From contig JAFQSQ010000023.1 in assembly GCA_017409465.1 (NCBI GenBank), forward strand, positions 1-36,242: DNA of 36,242 nucleotides. Direction: 5' to 3'. Numbering within the stretch: position 1 is the first letter of the stretch; each line of letters opens with the position of its first letter. This DNA comes from Akkermansia sp. (GTDB lineage: Bacteria > Verrucomicrobiota > Verrucomicrobiia > Verrucomicrobiales > Akkermansiaceae). Positions 18,001 through 25,340 of the stretch are shown piece after piece. Position numbers and translations under genes: made by a program. A model generated the notes under the pieces. The model was given only the letters and a program-made list of their open reading frames with translations, ran no database searches and was not told the origin of the DNA.

Positions 18001-18630
18001 ATCGGCCTCAGAGCCATACTTATTGGCAGGTGCGGAGGGTTGGATGAAGAAATACAGCAAAATCAATGCACCCACGCCCGGAATGAGCCCCAACAGCAGA
18101 AGTCTCCAATCTCTACCCGTATCGTGCAGACGCCGCACGCAGAGAGAAAGTCCCGGAAGCAACATGAACAAACCGTATACCATTACCAGAATGCTGCACG
18201 CCAGCTGGGGAAGCAGGATTGCGGTCTCTGTATACAAGCACAAAACCGTTGCCACTACATTCAGTAGTGAAACCGACATCACCACGATGAAGTTGCCCAA
18301 AGCCAGATACCAGAATTCGGGGCGGGAAGCACGGCCATCGAATTTAGTGTACCGTTGCAGGCAGGATTTAAAAGCAGTCTTGATTCCCCATTTACCCGGA
18401 ACACCGGAAGGAGACGGTGACTGAGACACGGAAGGTTCCGGAGCAGCCTTCTCTGGTTCGGATATCGCGTCCCCTTTCGCCGCTTCTTTTTCTGCTTTTT
18501 GCTCCGGCTTAGCTTCTGCCGCTTTTTGAGAAGCCAGAGCAGCAGCTACGGCAGCCGCCACGATTTTTTCCATCTCCGGCGTGAGATGAGGCGCGGCAGT
18601 CTCACCCGTATCCTTTGTACGCGTATCCAT
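15019..18630 (-). CDS. DUF805-ankyrin repeat membrane protein, phase-variable (OFF here)
   Basis: This 1203-residue protein begins with an Ala/Lys/Glu-rich charged region (about 20-75). A DUF805 membrane domain follows (about 84-206; hallmarks FDGRASRPEFW, CVRRLHDTGRDW, NKYG), then one more membrane helix (242-262). Three groups of ankyrin repeats follow, with motifs such as TPLMAAVGKNNLEIVKLLLDAGAD, HTEIVQMLIAAGAD and TALHNACGLGHYDIVKWLVEHGAD in shortened form. A low-complexity linker separates the middle and last groups. It likely displays a long protein-binding solenoid from the membrane. The promoter upstream has only a -10; its -35 is turned away. The leader would be about 45 nt. Partner unknown. 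Confidence 0.85.
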   Translation of the reverse strand: MDTRTKDTGETAAPHLTPEMEKIVAAAVAAALASQKAAEAKPEQKAEKEAAKGDAISEPEKAAPEPSVSQSPSPSGVPGKWGIKTAFKSCLQRYTKFDGRASRPEFWYLALGNFIVVMSVSLLNVVATVLCLYTETAILLPQLACSILVMVYGLFMLLPGLSLCVRRLHDTGRDWRLLLLGLIPGVGALILLYFFIQPSAPANKYGSEADGLAGEDEKMPPFVAAIAGKAATLLRRPGRTAAILSGGIAAVVGLIVLINFVFARPNPLEALYEQGKLAKSPRDASNMYEGLFCKQVEAYLNGDAELNALPYIANLLTVADSKGFMVPVEVVSALVELGADVNAKSKIGAFGETPWNLAVKMGDIAMLDYLASAGAKKTEFLEMEQPHVVQAALEEKEDLLRALVRHGMSLEVQKSATDYTALMAAADKGNTKMLNLLIELGGNVNATRAELGGEKVTVLDMVLQDGRDNDAEMAGILIKAGAKATPNKLADKLFRCIDDGQTERLKMLLDAGAPLDAVQEFTAYTPLMAAVGKNNLEIVKLLLDAGADPKVTTKDDAGIAQSALSIAKRKASSAVLALLGDEQAIKMQKALGDTKLISLDEAVEMLQKCEIIDEYATTENIFSGKVDDSKGKISKEFLYNYKMFKEGNVALSDYAYVSSIYFCWSLEPSKHFPKEAIIAFIASGSALSSKSGPFGSVYMWSEFNALECAAGEGHTEIVQMLIAAGADVSKGTPLVKAAEKGHTEIVQMLIAAGADVSKEAPLAAAARGGHTEIVKLLLERPEIDTDIRIDSETARKYPEIAELLKAAKRKKLEQNEEVSSQENTDSSVSEAEDTQESAEPDSDSLTTLIDKLKQTEYNDATLKLYQKRLMDILPRIAAGESVNTKLENANGTTALHNACGLGHYDIVKWLVEHGADCSLRTAKGASVEACIGHDQEGKIRELIRTAKNGVPQKTSSSPQKGTGISDEVKVKLKKHAEQLDSLLPGDVWLGSCKSELQRTLNDIIAGKDVNYMPSDERGAGVSALHNACALGITELVDILLSVPGINVNIRRDKETPLCYAVSAGHDDIVQKLISSGADVNAGNPLWTACNAENIGIVKLLLSVEGIDINKGAALAIAAGRGNLPIVKLLLEFPGIDVNKVDDSQLTALQRAAIKGNKEIVQLLLKVPGIKVNKVNRKGLSALQMAQNKGHDEVVQLLKAAGAK
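16356..16496 (-). repeat. 84-bp tandem repeat within the ankyrin gene
   Basis: A 57-bp core is identical at 16356-16412 and 16440-16496, with an 84-bp period (28 codons). It encodes HTEIVQMLIAAGADVSK twice. Near-perfect DNA identity points to recent duplication and could let the repeat number change by slippage or recombination. The 28-residue period is shorter than the canonical 33-residue ankyrin unit. Confidence 0.8.
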
Positions 18631-18681
18631 ATTCGTTATTTTTCTGAAATTAGAGGTCGCCCAGGTTCTTCACCTGCTCAG

Positions 18682-18687
18682 ACTATA
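18682..18687 (-). promoter_or_regulatory. Orphan -10 box of the ankyrin gene (OFF state)
   Basis: TATAGT on the minus strand sits just outside the left arm of switch 2, exactly as in switch 1. At the position where switch 1 has TTGACT, this locus has CAAGAT, which is no -35. The matching TTGACT lies at the far end of the segment (18840-18845), pointing rightward. Inversion would restore TTGACT-N18-TATAGT. Confidence 0.75.
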
Positions 18688-18689
18688 CA

Positions 18690-18861
18690 TCATTGAGAGT
18701 GCTGTATCTTGGATTACTGACTTATTGTGAGATGAATCACTGCATTTTCAAGGCGTATTTTCTCCTTTTCAGAGCGGGTGTTCCCGATCTGTCGAAGGAA
18801 ATATCTTGCAGAAAATCAAAGATTTGGAGCAAAATAACATTGACTCCAGCACTCTCAATGA
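18690..18861. repeat. Invertible DNA switch 2 (15-bp inverted repeats, 142-bp segment)
   Basis: Arms TCATTGAGAGTGCTG (18690-18704) and CAGCACTCTCAATGA (18847-18861) are perfect inverted repeats around 142 bp. The arm differs from that of switch 1 at two central positions, changed in both arms. The segment is in the opposite orientation to switch 1 relative to the conserved external -10. The right arm contains the start codon of a decayed recombinase. Confidence 0.87.
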
Positions 18862-19094
18862 ATACGGCAAACAAGATACTGAAAGAGACAGGGCTCAGGG
18901 CAGAAGATGCGGCACGGAAGATTGCCGCCGGATTCCGGCAACAGCATTCGGAAGCGGTCAGAGCAGTTATGAAAAAGGCCGAACGATACTGCACAGCATC
19001 TTTACCTACGGTATACAGCGAGAGTAACAGCTTATCATTCGCCCACGCACGACAAGACTGGTGCAATGCAAAGAAAAAATGTTTTTTGCGGTGA
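18858..19094 (+). pseudogene. Decayed tyrosine recombinase (internal deletions)
   Basis: The first 60 bp (18858-18917) are identical to 13888-13947 of the intact recombinase. The sequence then jumps to homology with about 14218-14324, then to a short piece like 14540-14575, and ends with the region like 14929-14956 downstream of the intact gene. All catalytic residues are lost. After about 20 residues the frame shifts, giving a 78-residue ORF of no expected activity. Deletion ends fall at short direct repeats present in the intact copy, such as GATGCGGCACGG/GATGCGGACGG. It is a remnant of a duplicated switch-recombinase module. Confidence 0.85.
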
Positions 19095-19124
19095 GGGAAC
19101 AAATCGGCATCATAGTCTGAGGAT

Positions 19125-20510
19125 ATGAAAATGTTTTCAGACACAGAAACGACGGAATTATTCGGAGCAGCAGACATGGCGCAACCTCTGCCATCAGAAA
19201 GCATACCGGAGCGGGCGATGCGCCCGGCGGATGCCATGGAGCTGATTCGCGAGGAGCTGATGCTGGACGGCAACGCCAGGCAGAATCTGGCGACTTTCTG
19301 CCAGACCTGGGATGACCCGCAGGTGCGGCGGCTCATGGATCTCTGCATCAGCAAAAACATGATTGATAAGGATGAGTACCCGCAATGCGCCGAAATCGAG
19401 CAGCGCTGCGTGCGTATGCTGGCCGCGCTGTGGCACGCGCCGAAACCGGCCGAGAGCATCGGCTGCTCCACCATCGGCTCCAGCGAAGCCTGTATGCTGG
19501 GTGGACTGGCGGCACTGCACCGCTGGCGCGCGCGCCGCAAGGCGGCCGGCAAGCCCTGTGACCGCCCGAATCTGGTCTGCGGGCCGGTGCAGATCTGCTG
19601 GCACAAGTTCTGCCGCTACTGGGACGTCGAGATGCGCGAGGTTCCCATGGCCGAGGGGCGCTACTGCATGACCCCGGAAGAGATGCTCAAGAGGGTGGAT
19701 GAGAACACTATCTGTGTCGTCCCCACCTTCGGCGTCACCTATACCGGACTATTCGAGTACCCGGAGGCCATCTGCCACGCCCTTGACAAGCTGGCCTCCG
19801 CGGGGGGGCCGGATATCGACGTCCACGTAGACGGCGCCAGTGGCGGATTCCTGGCACCGTTCTGCGCACCCAATATCAAGTTTGACTTCCGGCTCAGTCG
19901 CATCAAGTCCATCAGCTCCAGCGGCCACAAGTATGGTCTGGCTCCTCTGGGCTGCGGCTGGGTTGTCTGGCGACACAAAGACGACATGCCCGCCGAACTC
20001 TGTTTTGCCGTCAACTACCTGGGGGGCAGTGTACCCACCATCGCGCTGAACTTTTCACGCCCGGCGGGTCAGGTCATTGCCCAGTATTTCAATTTTGTAC
20101 GGCTGGGGATGCAGGGCTACCGCCGCGTCCACGAAGCCGCCTATAATGTGGCCGCCTATCTGGCGACAGAAATCGCCAAGCTGGGTGAGTTCGAGTTCCT
20201 CTGCACCGGCAGCGTCAAGGAGGGCATACCGGCCGTCTGTTTCCGGCTGAAGCCCGGCTACAGCCCGGGGTATAATCTCTATGAACTCTCCGACCGCCTG
20301 CGCACCCGCGGCTGGCTGGTACCGGCCTTCAGTCTGCCCCGCCCGATTGACCACATCATCGTGATGCGTATCATGGTTCGCCGGGGCTTCACCATGGATA
20401 TGGCCGCACTCCTGCTGCAGGACATCATCCGCAGTATCCATTTTCTGGCGCACCACTCACCGGCACAGCACCTCGAAGAGCATGAAGCCATGAGCTTCAA
20501 ACATACCTGA
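19125..20510 (+). CDS. gadB: Glutamate decarboxylase
   Basis: GadB converts L-glutamate to GABA and CO2 using PLP, consuming a proton, and supports acid resistance. The 461 residues closely follow E. coli Gad[18 protein letters not shown] (48-64), STIGSSEA (115-122), [12 protein letters not shown] (235-246) and the PLP lysine in SSGHKYG (Lys269). The C-terminus ends FKHT as in E. coli, where a histidine in this tail takes part in pH-dependent auto-inhibition. A GAGG lies 4 nt before the ATG. No glutamate/GABA antiporter is visible. It sits directly behind the decayed switch locus, so its regulation may have been affected by that insertion. Confidence 0.95.
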   Translation: MKMFSDTETTELFGAADMAQPLPSESIPERAMRPADAMELIREELMLDGNARQNLATFCQTWDDPQVRRLMDLCISKNMIDKDEYPQCAEIEQRCVRMLAALWHAPKPAESIGCSTIGSSEACMLGGLAALHRWRARRKAAGKPCDRPNLVCGPVQICWHKFCRYWDVEMREVPMAEGRYCMTPEEMLKRVDENTICVVPTFGVTYTGLFEYPEAICHALDKLASAGGPDIDVHVDGASGGFLAPFCAPNIKFDFRLSRIKSISSSGHKYGLAPLGCGWVVWRHKDDMPAELCFAVNYLGGSVPTIALNFSRPAGQVIAQYFNFVRLGMQGYRRVHEAAYNVAAYLATEIAKLGEFEFLCTGSVKEGIPAVCFRLKPGYSPGYNLYELSDRLRTRGWLVPAFSLPRPIDHIIVMRIMVRRGFTMDMAALLLQDIIRSIHFLAHHSPAQHLEEHEAMSFKHT

Positions 20511-20617
20511 TGCCTCGCGGCCCGAGAGCCGTGCGCCGGACTGCCGAGCCGGGAGCAGGGAATACGGTCTTCTCCCTGCATCCCCGGCCACGCAGCGTCC
20601 CCCCGCAGATTTGGCTA

Positions 20618-20929
20618 TCAGAGCTCGTCTCTGTGCCGGATTCTGCGAGGGGTCAATCGTCGGGACGGCGACTCCGGCAGCAGTTCGCGTCGGCACAATT
20701 CCATCGCCCGCTTAGGCTCGTAGGGGTATGCCTCCAGATACGCATACACCTGCTCGCGAACTGCCAGCGCAGCAGCCAGTGCTTCCGCCTCTCCGCCATA
20801 CTCCAGGTCCGAGAAGTAACGGACAAAATTCACATGGTGCCTGCACACCGCCAGCCGCCAACCCTGAAAAGAAGCCGTTTTATAGGTAAAACGCGTTATA
20901 TTTCTGATGGAATTTCTGCGTTTGCTCAT
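20618..20929 (-). CDS. Small AP2-like domain protein
   Basis: The 103-residue basic protein contains GWRLAVCRHHVNFVRYFSD followed by YGGEAEALAAALAVRE. This resembles the AP2/integrase-type DNA-binding pattern (a three-stranded sheet, then a helix with ygG...Al..A). It could bind DNA. The start at 20929 is chosen because GGAG lies 5 nt upstream; an in-frame TTG at 20959 overlaps the -10 box. The gene stands alone. Function unknown; the fold assignment is from a short motif. Confidence 0.6.
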   Translation of the reverse strand: MSKRRNSIRNITRFTYKTASFQGWRLAVCRHHVNFVRYFSDLEYGGEAEALAAALAVREQVYAYLEAYPYEPKRAMELCRRELLPESPSRRLTPRRIRHRDEL

Positions 20930-20958
20930 GTTGTCTCCGCCATATTCTGTCGCCGACA

Positions 20959-20986
20959 AGTATATACCGACACTTCTTTTTTACAA
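20959..20986 (-). promoter_or_regulatory. Promoter of the AP2-like gene
   Basis: On the minus strand TTGTAA (20981-20986), 16 bp and TATACT (20959-20964). Unlike most promoters here, this one leaves a leader of about 20-25 nt with a Shine-Dalgarno-like GGAG. Confidence 0.6.
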
Positions 20987-21070
20987 GAACAAACAGCGCA
21001 TTATTATCTGACTTACAACATTTTGCACTTACGGACAATCTATCCGCAAGCAAAACATCGGCGTCATTCC

Positions 21071-22450
21071 TCAGTCTGAGCACCACTCAGCCAGTTGCGT
21101 GGGGAACAGACACTCGCGGCATATATTGACGGCACAGAAATCAGCCTCAATCTGCAGCAGAGCCTGCTGCACATAGTGTCTGGAGAGTATTTTATTCAGC
21201 TCAGGTCGATTACCGAAGAGCGCATCAGCCGTACGAAGGACGGCTGAAGGAGCCTTCCCGGCAGGAAGAGACAGATAGGTTTGCCAGGCAAAATCGCTAT
21301 CATCGCATGTATAGACAAAGTTGACCAGAAAATCATCCACCCGGCGGTCTCCTATCAGCGACATCGGCTGACGCAGCGCGGCAGACGACATCGTACAGTG
21401 CGAATCCCAGAACGGATGCGAAAGCGACGTGAGGAGCTCACGCAGTCGCGTGGCAGAAGCAGCATTCAACAGCGGAGCAATCGAGCGCCAGCGACGCGCC
21501 GACAGAGCCAGAGCCGCCACGCGCCGGTGCGGGTGATTCAGGGGACGCACCGGCGCCATCACCCAGGGAATCCGGTGTTCATGGCTGAGCTCATACTGCT
21601 CGCGCAGTTCCCACCAGACATCCCAGACAGAGCGATGGTATGCGCGGGCTTCCTCTGAACAGCGAGTCGGCAATACCGGCATGAGGAAGCCGGCGGTTCC
21701 CAGCAGAATCGCCTCAGCACGGGCGCCCAGCTCCTTGAGCGGAGCTCTTCTTACCAGCATCTGCATCGCATTCTTATTAGCAGAGTAGCCCAGAGTCTCG
21801 GCCCAGGCCTCAAACCACGCCTGGTGCTCACCCAGTGCTTCAATCTTGCGGCGAAAGTGCGCACGCTTGCGCTCCGTACGGTGCGCTGCCGCACACCGAA
21901 ACAACGAATCCAGCGCAGCAGGCGAAAACCCGGCAAGCGGAGCCCGACAGCGAGGAACCTCGCTGCGGCAGGGGGGCGACGGCATGCCCAGCGCACGCCG
22001 CCACACCTCCGGAGCCAGGTACAACACCGGTACCTCGATGTGTGCCGCATTGCGCGTGTACCATCCCTCACCCGGCGGGGTGAGAACCACGTGAAGAACA
22101 ACCTGATTGTAGGCGGGGTTGGCCCCGTGTCCGTGGTGTTCCCAATCCTGAGGTGCTGGGTCAATCTCGATATCACCCCGGCGGCGTACGCCGTCTATCT
22201 CGATTTCAGCCCGCAGGAAATCCGGGCCGGCACTGCGATTCCACATCCCCGGATCGAGGATACGAACCGTACCATGCCGATGAGTCAAGCCCTCATTGCC
22301 CAGCAGTCCGGCAGCCCAGCACGCCTGAATCTGCATCTCTGAGGGGGCGGTCGATTCCGCAGCCAGCGACTCCGCAGCCACACCGGAATAAACCCCGGCA
22401 AGCAAACGTTCGTAGGCAGTAGCCAGGCAACGACGGCTCCCGGACGACAT
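21071..22450 (-). CDS. DUF2851 family protein
   Basis: The 459-residue protein matches the DUF2851 family: ERLLAGVYSGV near the start, LDPGMWNRSAGPDFLRAEIEI (residues about 66-86, split here by memory of the family pattern), RRGDIEID, then DWEHHGHGANPAYNQVVLHVV. The conserved GPDF, GDIE and W-x-x-H-x-H residues are intact and suggest an uncharacterised nuclease-like or metal-binding site. That is inference; the family has no settled function. The start at 22450 is 8 nt after the stop of the upstream STAS gene, so the two are probably one operon. Confidence 0.8.
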   Translation of the reverse strand: MSSGSRRCLATAYERLLAGVYSGVAAESLAAESTAPSEMQIQACWAAGLLGNEGLTHRHGTVRILDPGMWNRSAGPDFLRAEIEIDGVRRRGDIEIDPAPQDWEHHGHGANPAYNQVVLHVVLTPPGEGWYTRNAAHIEVPVLYLAPEVWRRALGMPSPPCRSEVPRCRAPLAGFSPAALDSLFRCAAAHRTERKRAHFRRKIEALGEHQAWFEAWAETLGYSANKNAMQMLVRRAPLKELGARAEAILLGTAGFLMPVLPTRCSEEARAYHRSVWDVWWELREQYELSHEHRIPWVMAPVRPLNHPHRRVAALALSARRWRSIAPLLNAASATRLRELLTSLSHPFWDSHCTMSSAALRQPMSLIGDRRVDDFLVNFVYTCDDSDFAWQTYLSLPAGKAPSAVLRTADALFGNRPELNKILSRHYVQQALLQIEADFCAVNICRECLFPTQLAEWCSD

Positions 22451-22458
22451 GGCGATTA

Positions 22459-23001
22459 TCAATCAGCCTGCTCCGTCTGGCGCATGAGGTCTTCCTCCAG
22501 CGTCTCGCAGACGTAGCCGAATGTCTCGTTGTTCTTAAGACTCATGGAACGCAGCGTATTATGAGCCTCCAGCACATGGCGGGTACGCTCCAGTTCCGAG
22601 AGATTCTCCATACCGGAGTTCTGCGCTGCGGCACTACTGCCAATCACGCTTCGACGCGTCTCAACATCCGGCTCCCAGAATGCGCCCATAGGGTCGATAT
22701 CCATCAGCATATCCAGTCCTAGGCTTTCCATCGCTGCGCGGGTGCGGGGAGTGGGAGAGGCCACCTGGATACCGCCGCCGGCAGCCATACACTTGCGTGC
22801 CAGCCCGGCCAGAGTGCCCATGAACGTGGAATCAACCCCCGGACAAAGCTCCAGATCCACCACAATCACCTTCCCTCCGGCGGATAGATATTGGTCACCA
22901 ACTGATTTCAGGACAGGGCTGTTGACGAAGCAACCGCGACCCTCGCAGCGAATCCAGAGGCAGTCGTCGAACTGATGGTGGGTTAAGGAAATGTCAGTCA
23001 T
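22459..23001 (-). CDS. STAS-domain protein (anti-sigma-factor antagonist-like)
   Basis: The 180-residue protein has a STAS fold in its first 115 residues: a strand-rich start (DCLWIRCEGRG), KVIVVDLELCPGVDSTFMGTL with the Asp-Ser pair typical of SpoIIAA-type phospho-switch sites, and MAAGGGIQVAS. A helical C-terminal extension (about 130-175) is Glu/Leu-rich. It may take part in a partner-switching regulatory system. No anti-sigma kinase is encoded nearby. The ATG at 23001 is chosen because it follows a promoter; upstream in-frame sequence overlaps the promoter. Confidence 0.75.
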   Translation of the reverse strand: MTDISLTHHQFDDCLWIRCEGRGCFVNSPVLKSVGDQYLSAGGKVIVVDLELCPGVDSTFMGTLAGLARKCMAAGGGIQVASPTPRTRAAMESLGLDMLMDIDPMGAFWEPDVETRRSVIGSSAAAQNSGMENLSELERTRHVLEAHNTLRSMSLKNNETFGYVCETLEEDLMRQTEQAD

Positions 23002-23015
23002 GGCTAGCGTATACC

Positions 23016-23043
23016 ATTCTAGCGATTCACTCAGGAATAGCAA
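23016..23043 (-). promoter_or_regulatory. Promoter of the STAS-DUF2851 operon
   Basis: On the minus strand TTGCTA (23038-23043), 16 bp and TAGAAT (23016-23021), with the ATG 14 nt further on. It predicts a very short 5' leader. Confidence 0.55.
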
Positions 23044-23065
23044 GAAAAAACGCAGCCGGGCGTGA

Positions 23066-23094
23066 AGAAAAATCACCGCCGGACACGACGGCGG
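23066..23094 (-). terminator. Terminator after the squalene/phytoene-synthase-type gene
   Basis: On the minus strand CCGCCG (23094-23089) and CGGCGG (23081-23076) form a GC-rich stem with a 7-nt loop. TGATTTTTCTT follows. It lies 6 bp after the stop codon of the gene at 23101. Confidence 0.7.
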
Positions 23095-23100
23095 GCGGAC

Positions 23101-24000
23101 TCAATCCTTCCGGTCGTCTCCGCTCTTGAAAAATCCCCAATCTGCCACACTGGGGAAAGAGGGCAGCTCGACCGTCCCCATCTTGGCGCGAAGCATGAAC
23201 CAGAGCTTGCGGAAGTTATTAACACTGTACCGCCGCTCAAAGACACGATACTCATCATCCTGCATTTTCTCCAGGATGGTGTGGTAGATAAGCTTCATCG
23301 CCTGTGCCGGTATCAGGGCATTGCGGTCTTCAACGGAAAGCGCCTGATAGAGCTCCTCCGACTCGCAGAAGAACTTCTCTGCCAGCGCGGCTTCGTAGGT
23401 CAGCAGCAAGCGCATATTGTAGTTGTATCGCTGCTGCCGAATATCCTCACAGCTCACACCGAAGAGCTTCATATCCTCGGACGGCAGGTAGAAACGATTA
23501 TACTTGCGGCAATCCTCCGCAATATCGCGGAGGATATTGACCAACTGCAGCGCATATCCCAGAGCAATGGCGTAGTTCCTTGCCGCCGGAGACGCCCCCA
23601 TCACCGTCGCGCTGGTAATCCCCACACAGGCGGCCACCTTATAGGCATACGCCAGCAACTCCTCGCGAGTGCGTGGCTGTACCGGGGCGATATCACCACG
23701 GCAGCCGGCGATAAGCTCCAGCATGGGCTCCGTATCCAACTGCAACTCCTGCACCATGTGGTGCACCTCATGCTCGATACCCGGCATCGGCTCAACCTTA
23801 TTCGTAACGATATCGGCCCAGCGATCCAGCGCAGCATGGCGCTCTTCCGGAGTCATCCCCGGCTCGTCCACGATATCATCCACGATGCGGCAGAAGGCAT
23901 AGAACTGCGCCATGTGGATACGGGTTTGCTCCGGCAGATCCATCAGGGTGAATGCCAGATTCGATTTTGCGTTGCGAGTGATGGTATCGGATTCCGCCAT
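23101..24000 (-). CDS. Squalene/phytoene synthase family protein
   Basis: The 299-residue protein has both Asp-rich Mg-diphosphate motifs of trans-isoprenyl head-to-head synthases: DDIVDE (41-46) and NILRDIAED (154-162), with YNRFYLP after the second. It should join two prenyl diphosphates to presqualene/squalene or phytoene. Family members HpnC, HpnD and CrtB cannot be separated by eye, and no desaturase, HpnE or hopene cyclase is in the window. The MEP-pathway gene dxs lies in the same window. A TATCAT lies 8 nt before the ATG as a possible -10. Confidence 0.88.
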   Translation of the reverse strand: MAESDTITRNAKSNLAFTLMDLPEQTRIHMAQFYAFCRIVDDIVDEPGMTPEERHAALDRWADIVTNKVEPMPGIEHEVHHMVQELQLDTEPMLELIAGCRGDIAPVQPRTREELLAYAYKVAACVGITSATVMGASPAARNYAIALGYALQLVNILRDIAEDCRKYNRFYLPSEDMKLFGVSCEDIRQQRYNYNMRLLLTYEAALAEKFFCESEELYQALSVEDRNALIPAQAMKLIYHTILEKMQDDEYRVFERRYSVNNFRKLWFMLRAKMGTVELPSFPSVADWGFFKSGDDRKD

Positions 24001-24025
24001 GGCGATTGATGATAGGAAAAATGAG

Positions 24026-25258
24026 TTATTCGATCAGACCCCAGTGCGCCGTAAAGGGCCAGAGGGCAAACGAGGCAGGGCCGACGAGGTTGAACTGGCG
24101 CACCGGTCCCCAGTAGCGGGAATCCAGTGAATTAGTCGTGTTATCCCCCAGCGCGGCATATTCGCGCAGGATGGCTGTACGCGGGTTCCGCAGAGCCATC
24201 GGCGTGAGGTCTGTCAGCCACGCTTCCGGGTGCAGGCGGGACGAAAGCTGCTGATAGCCCTCCCTGTTGTAGGGTTTCTCACCGGCGGCCACCCGGGCAA
24301 TGGTGTGCTCCTCTGCCGGAGCTCCGTTGACCAGCAGCCGGGGAGAGCTGACATACAGCGCATCCCCGGGCAGCCCACACAAACGCTTGATATAGTGTGT
24401 CGCCTCACTCTGGTCAGAAAGCCCTGCCTCTATGGCACCGGTCATTCTGACATCGATTCCGCGCGTATCGAACACGAAGGTCTCGCCTCGACGCGGCTTG
24501 CGAAAATGATACGCGGCCCGATTCACAATCACCATATCGCCGGCATTGGCACGCGCGCGCACAATGGTCTCGCCGGGCTGATAGGGACTCAGGCGCACCC
24601 CGAGCAGGCTTTCCGTCAGCTTGCCCCGGTCTTTGAGGTACTGCAGGACAGCCCCCTTCGCAGAGGGGATACTGACCGTAGACCCATCATCGAAGGTAAG
24701 TACGGTCTCCGTGAACAGAATCCACTTGCGGTGCTCATCGATGGATATAATCCGCTTGCTCCTGTCAGCGACAGCCTCGACATAGGAGCTCCCCAGGGTC
24801 AGCATATCCCACACCCGGGTGGGAAGAGGCGGGAGCGCCTCCACATGCTCCACAATGATACCGTTGAGACTGGGTTGCATCGACCCCGTCGGGATGCGGA
24901 AGGGCTGGGCATAGTAGGTCCGGATACCCAGGAACACGACCATGATGATGAAGAAAGATTCGACGAGCTCCACAAATGCCCCCCGGGAGAAGCCACTCAT
25001 GCCGGAACACTGCATATCAGCCAGCTTTGTCACCCTGACCGTCTCCTCGCGATTCCACGCAAGAAGAGCCGTCTCAAGCTCGGCCACCCGGGCATTGCAT
25101 ACCGCCAGTTCCTCGTCGGTCAGGCAATGGCGGCGCATATGGACATACCGCCGCACCGCCTGCAGCATCTCACACCCCTGACGCCGCCACTTGGGCAGGA
25201 ACCAAGAAAAAGTGCAGTCAAGAAAACCGAACAATATCTTCTTCAGGAAAAGCATCAT
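24026..25258 (-). CDS. lepB: Signal peptidase I with large insertion
   Basis: Signal peptidase I removes signal peptides at the outer face of the inner membrane. In the 410 residues an N-terminal cytoplasmic part (1-95) precedes a membrane helix (about 97-112). The catalytic Ser126 is in PTGSMQPSL and the general-base Lys291 in HYIKRLCGLPGD. The LGDNTTNSLDSRYWG box is near the end. Between Ser and Lys there are about 165 residues, longer than in most family members. Residues about 140-235 form an added domain of unknown role. A GAGGA lies 7 nt before the ATG and TAGAAT upstream looks like its -10. Confidence 0.92.
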   Translation of the reverse strand: MMLFLKKILFGFLDCTFSWFLPKWRRQGCEMLQAVRRYVHMRRHCLTDEELAVCNARVAELETALLAWNREETVRVTKLADMQCSGMSGFSRGAFVELVESFFIIMVVFLGIRTYYAQPFRIPTGSMQPSLNGIIVEHVEALPPLPTRVWDMLTLGSSYVEAVADRSKRIISIDEHRKWILFTETVLTFDDGSTVSIPSAKGAVLQYLKDRGKLTESLLGVRLSPYQPGETIVRARANAGDMVIVNRAAYHFRKPRRGETFVFDTRGIDVRMTGAIEAGLSDQSEATHYIKRLCGLPGDALYVSSPRLLVNGAPAEEHTIARVAAGEKPYNREGYQQLSSRLHPEAWLTDLTPMALRNPRTAILREYAALGDNTTNSLDSRYWGPVRQFNLVGPASFALWPFTAHWGLIE

Positions 25259-25340
25259 GTACGTTCCTCATTCTACACTATCGCCCCATAATGGAAAGCT
25301 CAAAATGCGCTATCCCGGCAAATAGGGGAAACAAAACACC

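Noticed and set aside
18840..18882. A promoter from the rightward TTGACT of switch 2 into the decayed recombinase
   Set aside because: At the required 16-19 bp distance only TACGGC/ACGGCA is found, which is not a -10; GATACT is about 29 bp away.
20510..21079. A plus-strand open frame after gadB
   Set aside because: The product is low-complexity and Arg/Pro-rich without a start signal; the minus-strand AP2-like gene, with promoter and GGAG, explains the region.
23062..24009. A 315-codon open frame on the plus strand
   Set aside because: It mirrors the squalene/phytoene-synthase-type gene on the minus strand and shows no domain of its own.
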